Shown one piece after another: positions 36,897-46,320 of a DNA stretch of 64,000 bases. This stretch comes from Flavobacteriaceae bacterium (GTDB lineage Bacteria; Bacteroidota; Bacteroidia; Flavobacteriales; Flavobacteriaceae), in the NCBI GenBank assembly GCA_018402385.1, contig JAGYJA010000007.1:186001-250000 (forward strand), written 5' to 3'. Position 1 is the first letter of the stretch; every line of letters starts with the position of its first letter. Made by a program: the position numbers and the translations under genes. Below the pieces are notes generated by a model. That model made no database searches, was not told the DNA's origin, and was given only the letters and a program-made list of their open reading frames with translations.

Positions 36897-39143
36897 ATGA
36901 GGAGTTCTTTTCATTTAATTTTAACCTCAATCTTAGTTTTGACTTCGTTTTCTCTTTTTTCTCAGGAAAATGAGCCCAAAGCCTCTGATACCATTGCAAA
37001 AATTCAAGAGCTGCAACAAGGAGCTTACCAATCCATTTTAATTCAAGAACTTGATAATGTTGTCCCCAAACTTTTAGAAGCAAAAAATCTGGCTAATGCA
37101 ATTGAAGATGCCAGACAAAAGTCCATTGTTAGCACTACTCTTGCATATTTTTATTACTCTATCTACAGTTATAATTTGGCAAGTACAGAATGCTCAAAAG
37201 CCATTGGTTACATAAAAGATGAGCCAAACTCAAAAGAATTGGGTATTGCTTACAGTTTGTATGGATTAATTTCCCTGAAAACAAACAATAAAGAAAATGC
37301 AGAAAGATATTTAGAAAATGCTGATAGAATATTTCAAACATTAAATGATGAAGTTGAGCTTGCAAAAGTTACCTATAAAAAAGGGCTTTTTGCTCTTGAA
37401 AACAACAATGTTCAGGTGGCATTAAATTATTTTGCAGCCTCATTATCGGTTTTTGAATCTGAAAACATTCCCTTTTATGAAGCAACAGCAAACAGATTTC
37501 TTGCAAAGTGTTTGATTATTATTCCGACTGAAAATGAAGAAGAAAAAGAAAGAAACATCAACAGAGCCAAGAATTCTATTGAAAGAGCTTTTGAATTAAG
37601 CAGAAACAATCGCTATTTAAAAATTGAAGCAGATTGTTACAAAACTGCCAGCGATATCGCTTTCCTTCAAAATAATACTGAAGAAGCCTATACTTCTTTG
37701 AGGATTCACATTGATAAAAAAGATGAACTGGAGGAAATTCACGCAGCTGTTTTAAGTAAAAATTTAGATTTTGAATCTAACAATGAAGAACTTATTGCTA
37801 AAATAGCTTTACAGCAAAGTGACCTTGAAGAGCAACAAAAATCGATAACTATGAATCGATTTACCACAGGCTTGAGTGTGGCTTTAATTATCATTTTATC
37901 ATTACTCACACTCTCACTTTTCAAAAACAACAACCTGAGGGCAAAAGCCAATAATTTATTACAAGACAAAAACGATGAACTTCTCATTGCAAAAGAACGT
38001 GCAGAAAAAGCTTCTATCGCCAAGGCCCAATTTCTTTCCACCATCACTCATGAGTTGCGAACGCCCATGTATGCAGTTACAGGCTTAACTCATTTATTGC
38101 TTGAAGAAAAACCTCGGGAGGACCAAATCGAGCATTTAAACTCTTTAAAATTTTCTGGAGAATATTTATTGTCGCTTATCAATAACATTCTAGACCTTAA
38201 CAAACTAGAAGCAAACAAAGTGGAACTTGAGAAGAAATCATTTAGTTTAAAAAAGCGTGTTGAAGATGTGTTGATTGCTTTGAAAAAATCTGCTTTGGAC
38301 AAAAACAATAAGTTAATGCTTGAGTATGATGAGGGCATACCGCCAAAACTCATTGGAGATCCTGTTGTATTGTCACAAGTGTTAATAAATCTTGTGGGGA
38401 ATTCTGTAAAATTTACAGAAAATGGGAAAATTACTTTAGTTGTTAAAAAATTAAGTCAAACAGACAGAAGTGTGTTACTTCATTTTGAAATTCAAGACAA
38501 TGGGGTGGGTATTACCCTGAAAAAACAAAAAGCTATATTTGAAAGTTTCACTCAAGGCTCAGTACAGATTAATAGAAAGTTTGGCGGGACTGGTTTAGGA
38601 CTTTCTATTGTAAGAAACCTGCTACACTTGATGGATAGTAAAGTACATCTTGAAAGTGAAATTGGAAAAGGATCCAAGTTTTGGTTTGATATAAAATTAA
38701 ACATCTCTGATGAAAAACCAGATTCATTAGTGTCAAATTCCCAGCTATCTTTAAAGGATCTTGGAGCACTCGAAAACCTGAATGTGCTTGTTGTTGAAGA
38801 CAACAAAATCAACCAGATGATTACCAAAAAAATTCTGGAAAAAAACAAAATAATTTGCGCTGTTGCAGATAATGGCGAGGATGCCGTTAAAATGGTAAAG
38901 GAAAATCACTATGATTTAATTCTAATGGACATTCACATGCCGGGTATAAGCGGTATTGAGGCAACTCAACAAATCAAAGAATTTAAAAAAGACATTCCCG
39001 TTATTGCGCTAACCGCAGTAACTATTGATGAAAACCTAGATGATTTTTACAAAGCTGGCTTTAACGAAATCATTCCGAAACCATTCAAAACAGAAGAATT
39101 CTTTGAAAAAATTTACCGCACCCTTCAATCTCAAAAGGTTTAA
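36897..39143 (+). CDS. Hybrid sensor histidine kinase with TPR sensor and receiver domain
   Basis: A 748-residue protein. An N-terminal signal segment (SILVLTSFSLFSQ) leads to a periplasmic TPR-like helical region (~40-300), then one membrane helix (about 325-345, LSVALIIILSLLTLSLF). The kinase core follows: HisKA FLSTITHELRTPMYAV with the phosphorylated His at about 384, then ATPase motifs VLINLVGNSVKFTENG and FGGTGLGLSIVRNL. A receiver domain at the C-terminus has VLVVEDNKINQ and the phospho-Asp near 677 in LILMDIHMPG. No HTH output domain or partner regulator is adjacent, so the output is unknown. Its end overlaps convergent lpxK by four bases. Confidence 0.93.
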   Translation: MRSSFHLILTSILVLTSFSLFSQENEPKASDTIAKIQELQQGAYQSILIQELDNVVPKLLEAKNLANAIEDARQKSIVSTTLAYFYYSIYSYNLASTECSKAIGYIKDEPNSKELGIAYSLYGLISLKTNNKENAERYLENADRIFQTLNDEVELAKVTYKKGLFALENNNVQVALNYFAASLSVFESENIPFYEATANRFLAKCLIIIPTENEEEKERNINRAKNSIERAFELSRNNRYLKIEADCYKTASDIAFLQNNTEEAYTSLRIHIDKKDELEEIHAAVLSKNLDFESNNEELIAKIALQQSDLEEQQKSITMNRFTTGLSVALIIILSLLTLSLFKNNNLRAKANNLLQDKNDELLIAKERAEKASIAKAQFLSTITHELRTPMYAVTGLTHLLLEEKPREDQIEHLNSLKFSGEYLLSLINNILDLNKLEANKVELEKKSFSLKKRVEDVLIALKKSALDKNNKLMLEYDEGIPPKLIGDPVVLSQVLINLVGNSVKFTENGKITLVVKKLSQTDRSVLLHFEIQDNGVGITLKKQKAIFESFTQGSVQINRKFGGTGLGLSIVRNLLHLMDSKVHLESEIGKGSKFWFDIKLNISDEKPDSLVSNSQLSLKDLGALENLNVLVVEDNKINQMITKKILEKNKIICAVADNGEDAVKMVKENHYDLILMDIHMPGISGIEATQQIKEFKKDIPVIALTAVTIDENLDDFYKAGFNEIIPKPFKTEEFFEKIYRTLQSQKV

Positions 39144-40168
39144 TTTTTCATTTTTTCATTTTCTTCAGGAATAAAAGCTGCAGCATTTTTAATGCGTTTT
39201 ATAAAACCATCTTCTTTGTTTAGAAATGAGATTGAAATTGGCAAATAATACAATTTTGCTGTTTTGATTTTATCTTTCAGGCGCATAAAGTCTTTTTCAG
39301 TTGTCAATATGATGTTTTCGTTGTCGAGTTTTAATATTTCCTCCTCGGTAAAATTATGATGGTCTGCAAATTCAAGATGTTCAAAATTTAATTTTAAATC
39401 AGCCAGATAATCGACAAGTGGTTTGGGGTTTGCAATCCCGGTGATAAGCTTAAATGATTTTTCCTGAAGAAAATCAAGATGCTTTATCTCATCAACACCC
39501 TGAATTACTGATGCATATGCTATGGTTGAAAAGTATATATGTTGATGAAGTTCCAAATTTAAATCATACTGTATTTGTTGTTGCTCTGCATAAGATAAAT
39601 TCTCAGGACATTTAGTCACTACAATACAATGTGCTCGCTTTACTCCTGTTTTGGATTCCCTTAAATTACCGGCCGGAAGCAAGAAATCATTGATATATAA
39701 ATCTGAATATGCAGTTAGTAAAACAGTAAAAAATGGTTTCACCCTTCGATGCTGAAAAGCATCATCAAGTAAAATAACAGTTGCCATTTCTTTGAGTTTA
39801 TTGATTCCGTTTCTACGATTGGCATCAACTGCGACAAGTACATCCGGGAATTTAAGCTTAAACTGTAAAGGCTCATCACCCACTTCTTCAACCGTGTGAT
39901 GTTTTTCAACCAACTGGAAACCTGTTGATTTTCGCTTATAACCCCTGCTCAAAACAGCCACTTTATATTCATCTTTTAAAACCGAAATAAGATATTCAAT
40001 CATAGGTGATTTTCCGGTACCACCCACATTGAGGTTCCCCACACAGATAACAGGAATATCAAAAGATGTGCTTTCAAATACACCCACATGATACATCCAG
40101 TTGCGCATCGCTGTCACCCCGTGATATAAAATTGAAAATGGAAATAATATTTTCCTTAGTTTATTCAT
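39140..40168 (-). CDS. lpxK: Tetraacyldisaccharide 4'-kinase
   Basis: A 342-residue inner-membrane lipid A enzyme that phosphorylates the 4' position of the tetraacyl disaccharide. I chose the ATG at 40168 (MNKLRKILFPFSILYHG) because it gives the usual amphipathic N-terminus. The P-loop is VGNLNVGGTGKSPMIEYL, and RGYKRKSTGF, GDEPLQF and LLDDAFQHRR follow. Length is typical. It is divergent from the NIF3-like gene. Confidence 0.95.
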   Translation of the reverse strand: MNKLRKILFPFSILYHGVTAMRNWMYHVGVFESTSFDIPVICVGNLNVGGTGKSPMIEYLISVLKDEYKVAVLSRGYKRKSTGFQLVEKHHTVEEVGDEPLQFKLKFPDVLVAVDANRRNGINKLKEMATVILLDDAFQHRRVKPFFTVLLTAYSDLYINDFLLPAGNLRESKTGVKRAHCIVVTKCPENLSYAEQQQIQYDLNLELHQHIYFSTIAYASVIQGVDEIKHLDFLQEKSFKLITGIANPKPLVDYLADLKLNFEHLEFADHHNFTEEEILKLDNENIILTTEKDFMRLKDKIKTAKLYYLPISISFLNKEDGFIKRIKNAAAFIPEENEKMKN

Positions 40169-40213
40169 CACAACGAAAATATACTTTTTTATCTTTACCA
40201 TAAAATACTACCT

Positions 40214-41327
40214 ATGATAATTCAACAAGTAATTGATTTTCTGGAAGAACTCGCCCCGTTACATTATGCTGAAGGCTTTGATAATGTGGGACTTCTTGTG
40301 GGAAATAAAGAAACTGAAATTACATCTATTTTGGTCACTCATGACACCCTTGAAAAAGTGATTGATGAGGCCATTGAAAAAAATTGCAACCTCATTGTGA
40401 GCTTTCACCCCATAGTTTTCAGCGGTTTAAAAAAAATTACCGGTAACACTTACGTGGAAAGAGTTGTGATCAAGGCTATTCAAAATAACATCGCTATTTT
40501 TGCGATTCACACAGCACTTGACAATGCCTGGAACGGTGTCAATGCGATAATTTGTAAAAAACTGGGCTTAGAAAATCAAAATATTTTAATTCCGAAGAAA
40601 GAAACCATAAAAAAACTGGTCACCTTCATCCCAAAAGCACAAGTCGAAAATTTACGTCAAGCACTTTTTAACGCCGGAGCAGGAAGCCTTGGAAACTATG
40701 ACCACTGCAGTTTTAACCTTGAAGGCACTGGTAGTTTTAAGCCCAACGAGGAATCTAACCCAACCATAGGAAAAAAAGGAGAAACCCATTATGAAGCCGA
40801 AACTCAAATTGGAATTACATTCCCTGCCCATCTTGAATCAAAAGTATTGAAAACACTTTTTGAAAACCATCCTTATGAAGAAGTGGCCTATGAAGTCACT
40901 ACGCTGGAAAATGTCAATCAAAAAATTGGAATGGGTATGATAGCAGAACTTCCAGAAGCAATGGATGAGGTGGCATTCTTAAAATTTGTAAAAACCAAGA
41001 TGAATTGTGGCATAATAAAACACACTAAACTGCTTGGGAAAAAAATAAAAAAAGTAGCCGTTCTAGGGGATCAGGAAGTTTTGCAATTGGAGCAGCAAAA
41101 CGTGCAGGAGCAGATATTTTTATTACTGCAGATTTGAAATACCATGACTTTTATCAAGCTGAAAATCAATTCCTAATTGCCGATATTGGTCATTATGAAA
41201 GTGAACAATACACAAAAACGAATTAGTTGACTTCCTTACCAAAAAAATCACTAATTTTGCACCTGCCTTTGAAAAAGGAAATCTAAAAATATCAGAAGTA
41301 AACACCAATCCTATCAAGTATTTATAA
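40214..41327 (+). pseudogene. NIF3-like dinuclear metal protein (DUF34), two frameshifts
   Basis: Frames on both sides of two breaks encode a complete NIF3/YbgI-family protein of about 371 residues. Metal-site histidines are visible in LVSFHPIVFSGLK, FAIHTALDNAWNGVN and the C-terminal IADIGHYESE. The first break follows VAVLG at a G4 run (41066-41069), where five G restores GGSGSFAIGAAKRAG. The second follows SEQYTK at an A5 run (41214-41218), where six A restores NELVDFLTKKI. Both are single-base homopolymer losses. In Bacteroidota this gene is usually next to the coiled-coil zinc-ribbon protein, as here, three bases downstream. Confidence 0.9.
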
Positions 41328-41329
41328 GT

Positions 41330-42109
41330 ATGGCAAAGAAAACTGAAGCAACAGTCGAAGAAAAATTAAGAGCTTTGTATGACTTGCAATTAATCGACTC
41401 AAAAATTGACGAGATTAAAAATTTGCGTGGAGAGCTTCCATTGGAAGTTAGAGATCTAGAAGATGAAATCACCGGACTCACAACCAGAATAGACAAACTC
41501 AAAGCAGACCTTGAAGCAACAGAAGACGCTATCAAAGAAAAGAAAAATCAAATTGAAGAGTCTAAAGGTCTCATCAAAAAATACACTTCTCAACAAGACA
41601 ACGTTCGTAATAACAGAGAATACAACTCCTTGAGCAAAGAAATTGAGTTTCAGGAATTGGAAATTCAATTGGCTGAAAAACACATCAAGGAATTAAAAGC
41701 TCAAATTGAACACAAATCTGAAGTCATAGACCAATCTCAAGAGCGATTGACAGACAGAGAAAACCACCTCACCCACAAAAAAGCAGAATTGGATGATATT
41801 CTTGGAGAGACTGAAAAAGAAGAAAACACCCTTTTAAAAGAAGCAGAAAATTATAAATCACAATTGGAAGAGCGACTAGTGAAAGCCTATGATCGTATTA
41901 GAAAAAATGTAAAAAATGGTCAAGCTGTAGTGACTATTGAAAGAGGCGCTTCAGGAGGTTCATTTTTCTCAATACCTCCTCAAGTTCAAGTTGAAATTGC
42001 TTCTCGCAAAAAAATTATGACTGATGAGCACAGCGGAAGAATATTAGTAGATTCTGAATTGGCTGAAGAAGAACAACAAAAAATGGAAAAGTTTTTTAAG
42101 AAACTGTAA
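41330..42109 (+). CDS. Coiled-coil protein of the C4 zinc-ribbon family (DUF164/CdsZ-like), cysteines lost
   Basis: A 259-residue protein. Residues ~10-185 are a long coiled coil (DLEDEITGLTTRIDKLKADL). The C-terminal block RGASGGSFFSIPPQVQVEI and HSGRILVDSELAEEE aligns by eye with the zinc-ribbon end of the family, where two CxxC pairs are expected. None of those cysteines remains: the typical CEHCGRILVD reads DEHSGRILVD. So it should not bind zinc there. It follows the NIF3-like gene directly, a conserved pairing whose meaning is unknown. Confidence 0.85.
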   Translation: MAKKTEATVEEKLRALYDLQLIDSKIDEIKNLRGELPLEVRDLEDEITGLTTRIDKLKADLEATEDAIKEKKNQIEESKGLIKKYTSQQDNVRNNREYNSLSKEIEFQELEIQLAEKHIKELKAQIEHKSEVIDQSQERLTDRENHLTHKKAELDDILGETEKEENTLLKEAENYKSQLEERLVKAYDRIRKNVKNGQAVVTIERGASGGSFFSIPPQVQVEIASRKKIMTDEHSGRILVDSELAEEEQQKMEKFFKKL

Positions 42110-42131
42110 ATCCAACAACATAAATTTTAAC

Positions 42132-42164
42132 AAAGCCTTCCCATTTCCCGGAAGGCTTTTTTTG
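42132..42164 (+). terminator. Intrinsic terminator
   Basis: AAAGCCTTCC (42132-42141) pairs with GGAAGGCTTT (42150-42159) around an eight-base loop, followed by a T run. It separates the coiled-coil gene from msrA. Confidence 0.9.
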
Positions 42165-42186
42165 TACATTTAAATCAAAAATTGTT

Positions 42187-42861
42187 ATGAGGTACACTAT
42201 AATTCTCGTTCTGTTCTTAGGAAGTTTATCCACAGTTTCATGTCAAAATTCTCCCGAAAAAAACAAAGCCGAACAACTTGAAAAACAAACCACCGTCACT
42301 CCAGTTGAAGTTCCTTCAAAAAACGGACTCAGCAAGGCCTATTTTGCTAGCGGTTGTTTCTGGTGTGTAGAAGCTGTTTTTGAGAGTGTGTTTGGCGTTG
42401 AAGAATCCATTTCAGGCTATTCAGGTGGACACACTGAATCTCCAACTTATGAATCCACTAACACAGGCACTACAGGTCACGCTGAAGCTGTAGAAGTGAT
42501 TTACAACCCAAAAAAAGTAAGTTTTTCAACATTAGTAGATGTTTATTTCAATTCACAAAACATCACTCAAGTCAATGGTCAAGGACCAGACAGAGGTTCG
42601 CAATACCGTTCTATTCTTTTTTATCAAAACCAAGAGCAAAAAGAAATTATTGATAAAAAGATAACCAACTTAAACAACCAATTAGGTGATCAAAAAGTAG
42701 CAGCTCAAGTATTTCCATTTGAAAAATTCTGGATTGCTGAGGAATATCATCAAGATTACGAAAAGAACAACCCAACCAATCCCTATATACAAAACGTTTC
42801 AATCCCAAGACTCAACAGGTTTAAAGCAAAAATGCCAGAGGTGCTTAAAGAAAACAACTAA
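42187..42861 (+). CDS. msrA: Peptide-methionine (S)-S-oxide reductase, lipoprotein form
   Basis: A 224-residue enzyme that reduces methionine S-sulfoxide in proteins. The N-terminus is a lipoprotein signal with Cys19 (GSLSTVSCQN), so it repairs envelope proteins. The active site is GCFWCVEAVFE with the nucleophile Cys57. GYSGGHTESPTYE, GHAEAVEV and GPDRGSQYRS are further family motifs. It heads a run of DUF2256, DASH cryptochrome and Fe-S photolyase genes, seven bases ahead of the first. Confidence 0.95.
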   Translation: MRYTIILVLFLGSLSTVSCQNSPEKNKAEQLEKQTTVTPVEVPSKNGLSKAYFASGCFWCVEAVFESVFGVEESISGYSGGHTESPTYESTNTGTTGHAEAVEVIYNPKKVSFSTLVDVYFNSQNITQVNGQGPDRGSQYRSILFYQNQEQKEIIDKKITNLNNQLGDQKVAAQVFPFEKFWIAEEYHQDYEKNNPTNPYIQNVSIPRLNRFKAKMPEVLKENN

Positions 42862-42868
42862 AGCTGCA

Positions 42869-43017
42869 ATGGCTCACAAAAAAATAAACCTTCCCGCAAA
42901 AATATGTGCTACTTGCCAACTCCCCTTTTCCTGGCGGAAGAAATGGAAAAAAACTGGGAAGAAGTAAAATATTGCAGTGAAAAATGCAAAAGGAATAAAC
43001 TAAAAAAAGTTCAATGA
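42869..43017 (+). pseudogene. DUF2256 small zinc-binding-type protein, frameshifted
   Basis: It starts MAHKKINLPAKICATCQLPF, with the first CxxC pair, then FSWRKKWKK. The frame breaks at an A7 run (42947-42953). With one more A it continues NWEEVKYCSEKCKRNKL, which supplies the second Cys pair and the normal 49-residue length. The repaired stop at 43015-43017 overlaps the cryptochrome start as ATGA. DUF2256 genes are often found next to cryptochrome/photolyase genes; their function is unknown. Confidence 0.8.
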
Positions 43018-44309
43018 ATCACTTAGTTTGGTTTAGAAATGATTTGAGAGTGGAAGACAACACATCACTCACAAAAGCTTGTATGGGAGAAAAAGTGATT
43101 GCCCTTTATTGCTTTGACCCTTATTATTTTGAAACAAGTCCTTTTGGTTTCAAAAAAACTGAAAAATACAGGGCAAAATTCCTAATTGAAACAGTTTCAC
43201 AATTGAAAGAAAGCCTTAATCAGCTAAATATAGATTTACTGGTTTTCTATAAAAAGCCTGAAAATATAATTCCTGAACTTATTCAAAAACACAACATCAC
43301 AAAAGTTTTTCTCCAAAAAGAATGGACAGCAGAAGAAATAAATACACTTGAACGAGTAAAGCATAAATGTGACCCAACAGTAATTTTTGAAGAAAGTTAT
43401 GATCAATTTCTCTTTCATCCCGATGACATCCCTTTTAAAAGCTACAAAGAGATCCCTGAGGTGTTTACCAATTTCAGAAAAGGGTGTGAAAAAATTACGC
43501 AAGTGCGCAAATTGCTTCCCATTCCAAAAGCCAAACCGCTAGAAAACCGCATACTGAACAACACCAAAATTCCCAGTTTAACTGATTTAGGTTTGGATAC
43601 TTTTGAAATAGATGTGCGCACGGCATTTCCATTTTTGGGAGGTGAACAACAAGGACAAAAACGTATAGACCATTATTTCTGGGAAACCAAAAAACTGGGA
43701 TTTTACAAAAAAACACGCAATGGTTTACTGGGTGCTGATTACAGCTCAAAATTCTCCCCTTGGCTGGCAAATGGAAGCCTTTCAGCAAGAATAATTTATT
43801 GGCAGGTAAAGGCTTTTGAAGAAACCATTCAAAAAAATCAAGATACCTATTGGCTCATTTTTGAACTCATTTGGAGGGATTATTTTAAATACATTTCACT
43901 GAAACACGGCAATTCCATATTCAAAATTAGAGGGATTTTAGAAAAAGAATATGACTGGAAAAATTCAGAAAATGCTAAAACACAATGGATTTACGGAACA
44001 ACCAAAGAACCTTTCGTAAACGCCAATATGCTCGAACTAGCCAAAACAGGCTGGATGAGCAATCGCGGGCGACAAAATGTGGCGAGTTTTTGGTCTAAAG
44101 AACTTTGCCAGGACTGGCGCATTGGTGCAGCATATTTTGAAAGTTTGCTCATTGATTATGACGTGCACAGCAACTGGTGCAACTGGATGTATAACAGCGG
44201 TGTGGGCAATGACCCCAGAGATAGGAAATTCAATATAAAACGTCAAGCAGAAATGTATGACCCTGACGGGAAGTTTCAAAGCACTTGGCTGCAAAACACT
44301 TTGTTTTAA
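43014..44309 (+). CDS. DASH-family cryptochrome/photolyase
   Basis: A 431-residue flavoprotein. The N-terminal photolyase domain starts HLVWFRNDLRVEDNTSL. The C-terminal FAD-binding domain has WLANGSLSARIIYWQV, WRDYFKYISLKHG, TGWMSNRGRQNVASF and WCNWMYNSGVGNDPRDRKFN. The last stretch is typical of cry-DASH, which repairs pyrimidine dimers in single-stranded DNA and may also signal. It overlaps the repaired DUF2256 gene by four bases and is two bases from the next photolyase. Confidence 0.93.
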   Translation: MNHLVWFRNDLRVEDNTSLTKACMGEKVIALYCFDPYYFETSPFGFKKTEKYRAKFLIETVSQLKESLNQLNIDLLVFYKKPENIIPELIQKHNITKVFLQKEWTAEEINTLERVKHKCDPTVIFEESYDQFLFHPDDIPFKSYKEIPEVFTNFRKGCEKITQVRKLLPIPKAKPLENRILNNTKIPSLTDLGLDTFEIDVRTAFPFLGGEQQGQKRIDHYFWETKKLGFYKKTRNGLLGADYSSKFSPWLANGSLSARIIYWQVKAFEETIQKNQDTYWLIFELIWRDYFKYISLKHGNSIFKIRGILEKEYDWKNSENAKTQWIYGTTKEPFVNANMLELAKTGWMSNRGRQNVASFWSKELCQDWRIGAAYFESLLIDYDVHSNWCNWMYNSGVGNDPRDRKFNIKRQAEMYDPDGKFQSTWLQNTLF

Positions 44310-44311
44310 TT

Positions 44312-45847
44312 ATGAAAAAAATCAGACTCATACTTGGCGACCAACTCAATCACAATCACTCTTGGTTTGAAGAAGTCAATGAAAAAACCATTTATTTTAT
44401 GGCTGAAATGCGTCAGGAAACAGATTATGTTACCCATCACATTCAAAAAATTGTCGCCTTCTTTGAAAGCATGCAAAACTTTGCTAAACACATTAAAAAC
44501 AAAGGACACAACGTCATTTACTATTCAATAAATGACTCAGAAAACTCACAAAATCTTATTCAGAATTTAGAACAGATAATTAGAGAAAATAAAATCACAC
44601 ATTTTGAATACCAACTCCCAGACGAGTACCGATTAGACAAACAACTGATTGAATTTTGCGAGAAAACCACTATCGAAACTAAAGCTTTTGATACAGAACA
44701 CTTTCTCACACAAAGAGAGGATTTAGCGACATTCTTTAAAGGTAAAAAGCAAATCATTATGGAATACTTTTACCGCGATATGCGGAAAAAGCATCAGATA
44801 ATGATGCAAACCAACAATGATCCAGAAGGTGGAAAATGGAACTTTGACCAAAGCAACCGCAAACAATGGAAGGGTGTACCCACCATTCCAAAAGCTCTTT
44901 CTTTTGGTAAAAATGTTTCAAAAACCGACAACGAAATAAAGAAAGCAAAAATTAAAACCATCGGAAATATAAATTCAAAAAACTTTCAATGGCCCACTTC
45001 GCGTGAAGAATCTCTGAAATTGCTGAACTATTTCTGTGAACACTTGCTGCCTCACTTTGGAGATTTTCAGGACGCTTTACATACAGATGAACCATTTCTG
45101 TTTCACTCCCGTTTATCTTTTGCAATGAACAGCAAAATGCTTCATCCACTTGAAGTTATTGAGCAAGCGATTTCACATTGGCGCGATTATAAAGAAAACA
45201 TTGCTATTTCACAAATTGAAGGATTCATAAGGCAAATACTGGGATGGCGTGAGTTTATGCGAGGAATTTACTGGAAAGAAATGCCTGATTATGCTGAAAA
45301 AAACAAACTTGAAAACACAAACAAGCTCCCTGATTTTTTCTGGACGGCAAACACCAAAATGAATTGTTTGCACCACGCCATCAAGCAAAGCTTGGATCAC
45401 GCATATGCCCACCACATTCAGCGATTGATGATAACCGGAAACTATGCACTACTCACCCAAACCCACCCGGATGAGGTTGACAAATGGTATCTAGGCATTT
45501 ATATCGATGCCATAGAATGGGTTGAAATAACAAACACACGAGGTATGAGCCAATTTGCAGATGGAGGTATTGTCGCTACAAAGCCCTATGTTTCAAGTGG
45601 GAACTACATCAACAAAATGAGTAATTATTGTAAAAGCTGCCATTACAATGTCAAAAAAACAACCGAAAAAGATGCCTGTCCATTCAATGCACTCTATTGG
45701 AACTTTTTAGATGATAAAAGAGCCCATTTCAAAAACAACAACCGTATGGCAATGATGATGAATTTATTAGACAAAAAATCTGCAAATGAACTCGAAGGAA
45801 TAAAAACCAAAGCAATGCACATTATTAAAAATCAAGAAATATATTAA
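44312..45847 (+). CDS. Fe-S bacterial cryptochrome/photolyase (PhrB-type)
   Basis: A 511-residue protein starting at ATG 44312 (MKKIRLILGDQLNHNHSWF), two bases after the cryptochrome stop. It belongs to the FeS-BCP group that repairs (6-4) photoproducts. The four cluster cysteines are Cys352 (KMNCLHHAI), Cys440 and Cys443 (YCKSCHY) and Cys456 (DACPFNALYW). The spacing of 88, 3 and 13 is that of Agrobacterium PhrB. ALLTQTHPDEVDKWYLG and TNTRGMSQFADGG are further family motifs. It completes a light-repair operon behind msrA. Confidence 0.93.
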   Translation: MKKIRLILGDQLNHNHSWFEEVNEKTIYFMAEMRQETDYVTHHIQKIVAFFESMQNFAKHIKNKGHNVIYYSINDSENSQNLIQNLEQIIRENKITHFEYQLPDEYRLDKQLIEFCEKTTIETKAFDTEHFLTQREDLATFFKGKKQIIMEYFYRDMRKKHQIMMQTNNDPEGGKWNFDQSNRKQWKGVPTIPKALSFGKNVSKTDNEIKKAKIKTIGNINSKNFQWPTSREESLKLLNYFCEHLLPHFGDFQDALHTDEPFLFHSRLSFAMNSKMLHPLEVIEQAISHWRDYKENIAISQIEGFIRQILGWREFMRGIYWKEMPDYAEKNKLENTNKLPDFFWTANTKMNCLHHAIKQSLDHAYAHHIQRLMITGNYALLTQTHPDEVDKWYLGIYIDAIEWVEITNTRGMSQFADGGIVATKPYVSSGNYINKMSNYCKSCHYNVKKTTEKDACPFNALYWNFLDDKRAHFKNNNRMAMMMNLLDKKSANELEGIKTKAMHIIKNQEIY

Positions 45848-45963
45848 CACTTTTGTGCATATAATTAACTTTTAACACATTTTGCTGTTAACTTTCAGTT
45901 AATTAATCTTTTATAATAAATATATCAATTATATTTAGTTAAATAACAAATAAATTTAAAATT

Positions 45964-46122
45964 ATGAGAGACTTAATTTGGCTTATTGTAATAATCTTAA
46001 TTATTGGATGGCTTGTTGGATATTTTGGATTTGGGGAATCTGTAGGAAATTTAATCCATATTCTTTTAGTTTTGGCTGTAATTGGTATTCTTTACCGATT
46101 GGCAACTGGAAGAAGGCCTTAA
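45964..46122 (+). CDS. Small Lmo0937-like membrane protein
   Basis: A 52-residue protein, MRDLIWLIVIILIIGWLVG at the start, with two membrane helices separated by a short FGFGESVGN loop and ending ATGRRP. It fits the short Lmo0937/DUF5670 membrane protein family, which is widespread and uncharacterised. It lies 116 bases after the Fe-S photolyase in AT-rich DNA and 30 bases ahead of a small lipoprotein gene, so the last two probably form one unit. Confidence 0.75.
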   Translation: MRDLIWLIVIILIIGWLVGYFGFGESVGNLIHILLVLAVIGILYRLATGRRP

Positions 46123-46152
46123 AATGAATTACTAACCATCAAAATTAAAATT

Positions 46153-46299
46153 ATGAAACGTAAAATTTTTAGTTTATTTTTTGTCATACTTTTTACATTT
46201 GCTTACACCAGCTGTCGCGAAAAAACCCCCGGTGAAAAAATCGAGGATGGAGTCGAAGAAGTAGGTGATGGCATTGAAGATGCTGTAGATGACAACTAA
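46153..46299 (+). CDS. Small acidic lipoprotein
   Basis: A 48-residue precursor with a lipoprotein signal (FAYTSCRE, acylated Cys21). The mature part is only about 28 residues, very acidic, with a repeating EDGVEEVGDGIEDAVDD pattern that would form an amphipathic helix. Size and style recall entericidin-like small lipoproteins, but I cannot assign a family. It pairs with the upstream small membrane protein and is followed by a clear terminator. Confidence 0.7.
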   Translation: MKRKIFSLFFVILFTFAYTSCREKTPGEKIEDGVEEVGDGIEDAVDDN

Positions 46300-46320
46300 T
46301 AAATACAATCAATTAAATGA

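Noticed and set aside
41252-41259. TAATTTTG box with an upstream TTGAC, a possible promoter for the coiled-coil gene
   Set aside because: It lies inside the repaired NIF3 coding region, and chance matches are frequent in AT-rich DNA; the three-base gap between the genes points to one transcript.
45848-45963. AT-rich gap after the Fe-S photolyase, considered as an origin-like or regulatory RNA region
   Set aside because: No DnaA boxes, stable hairpin or conserved RNA pattern visible; probably just the promoter region of the small membrane protein.
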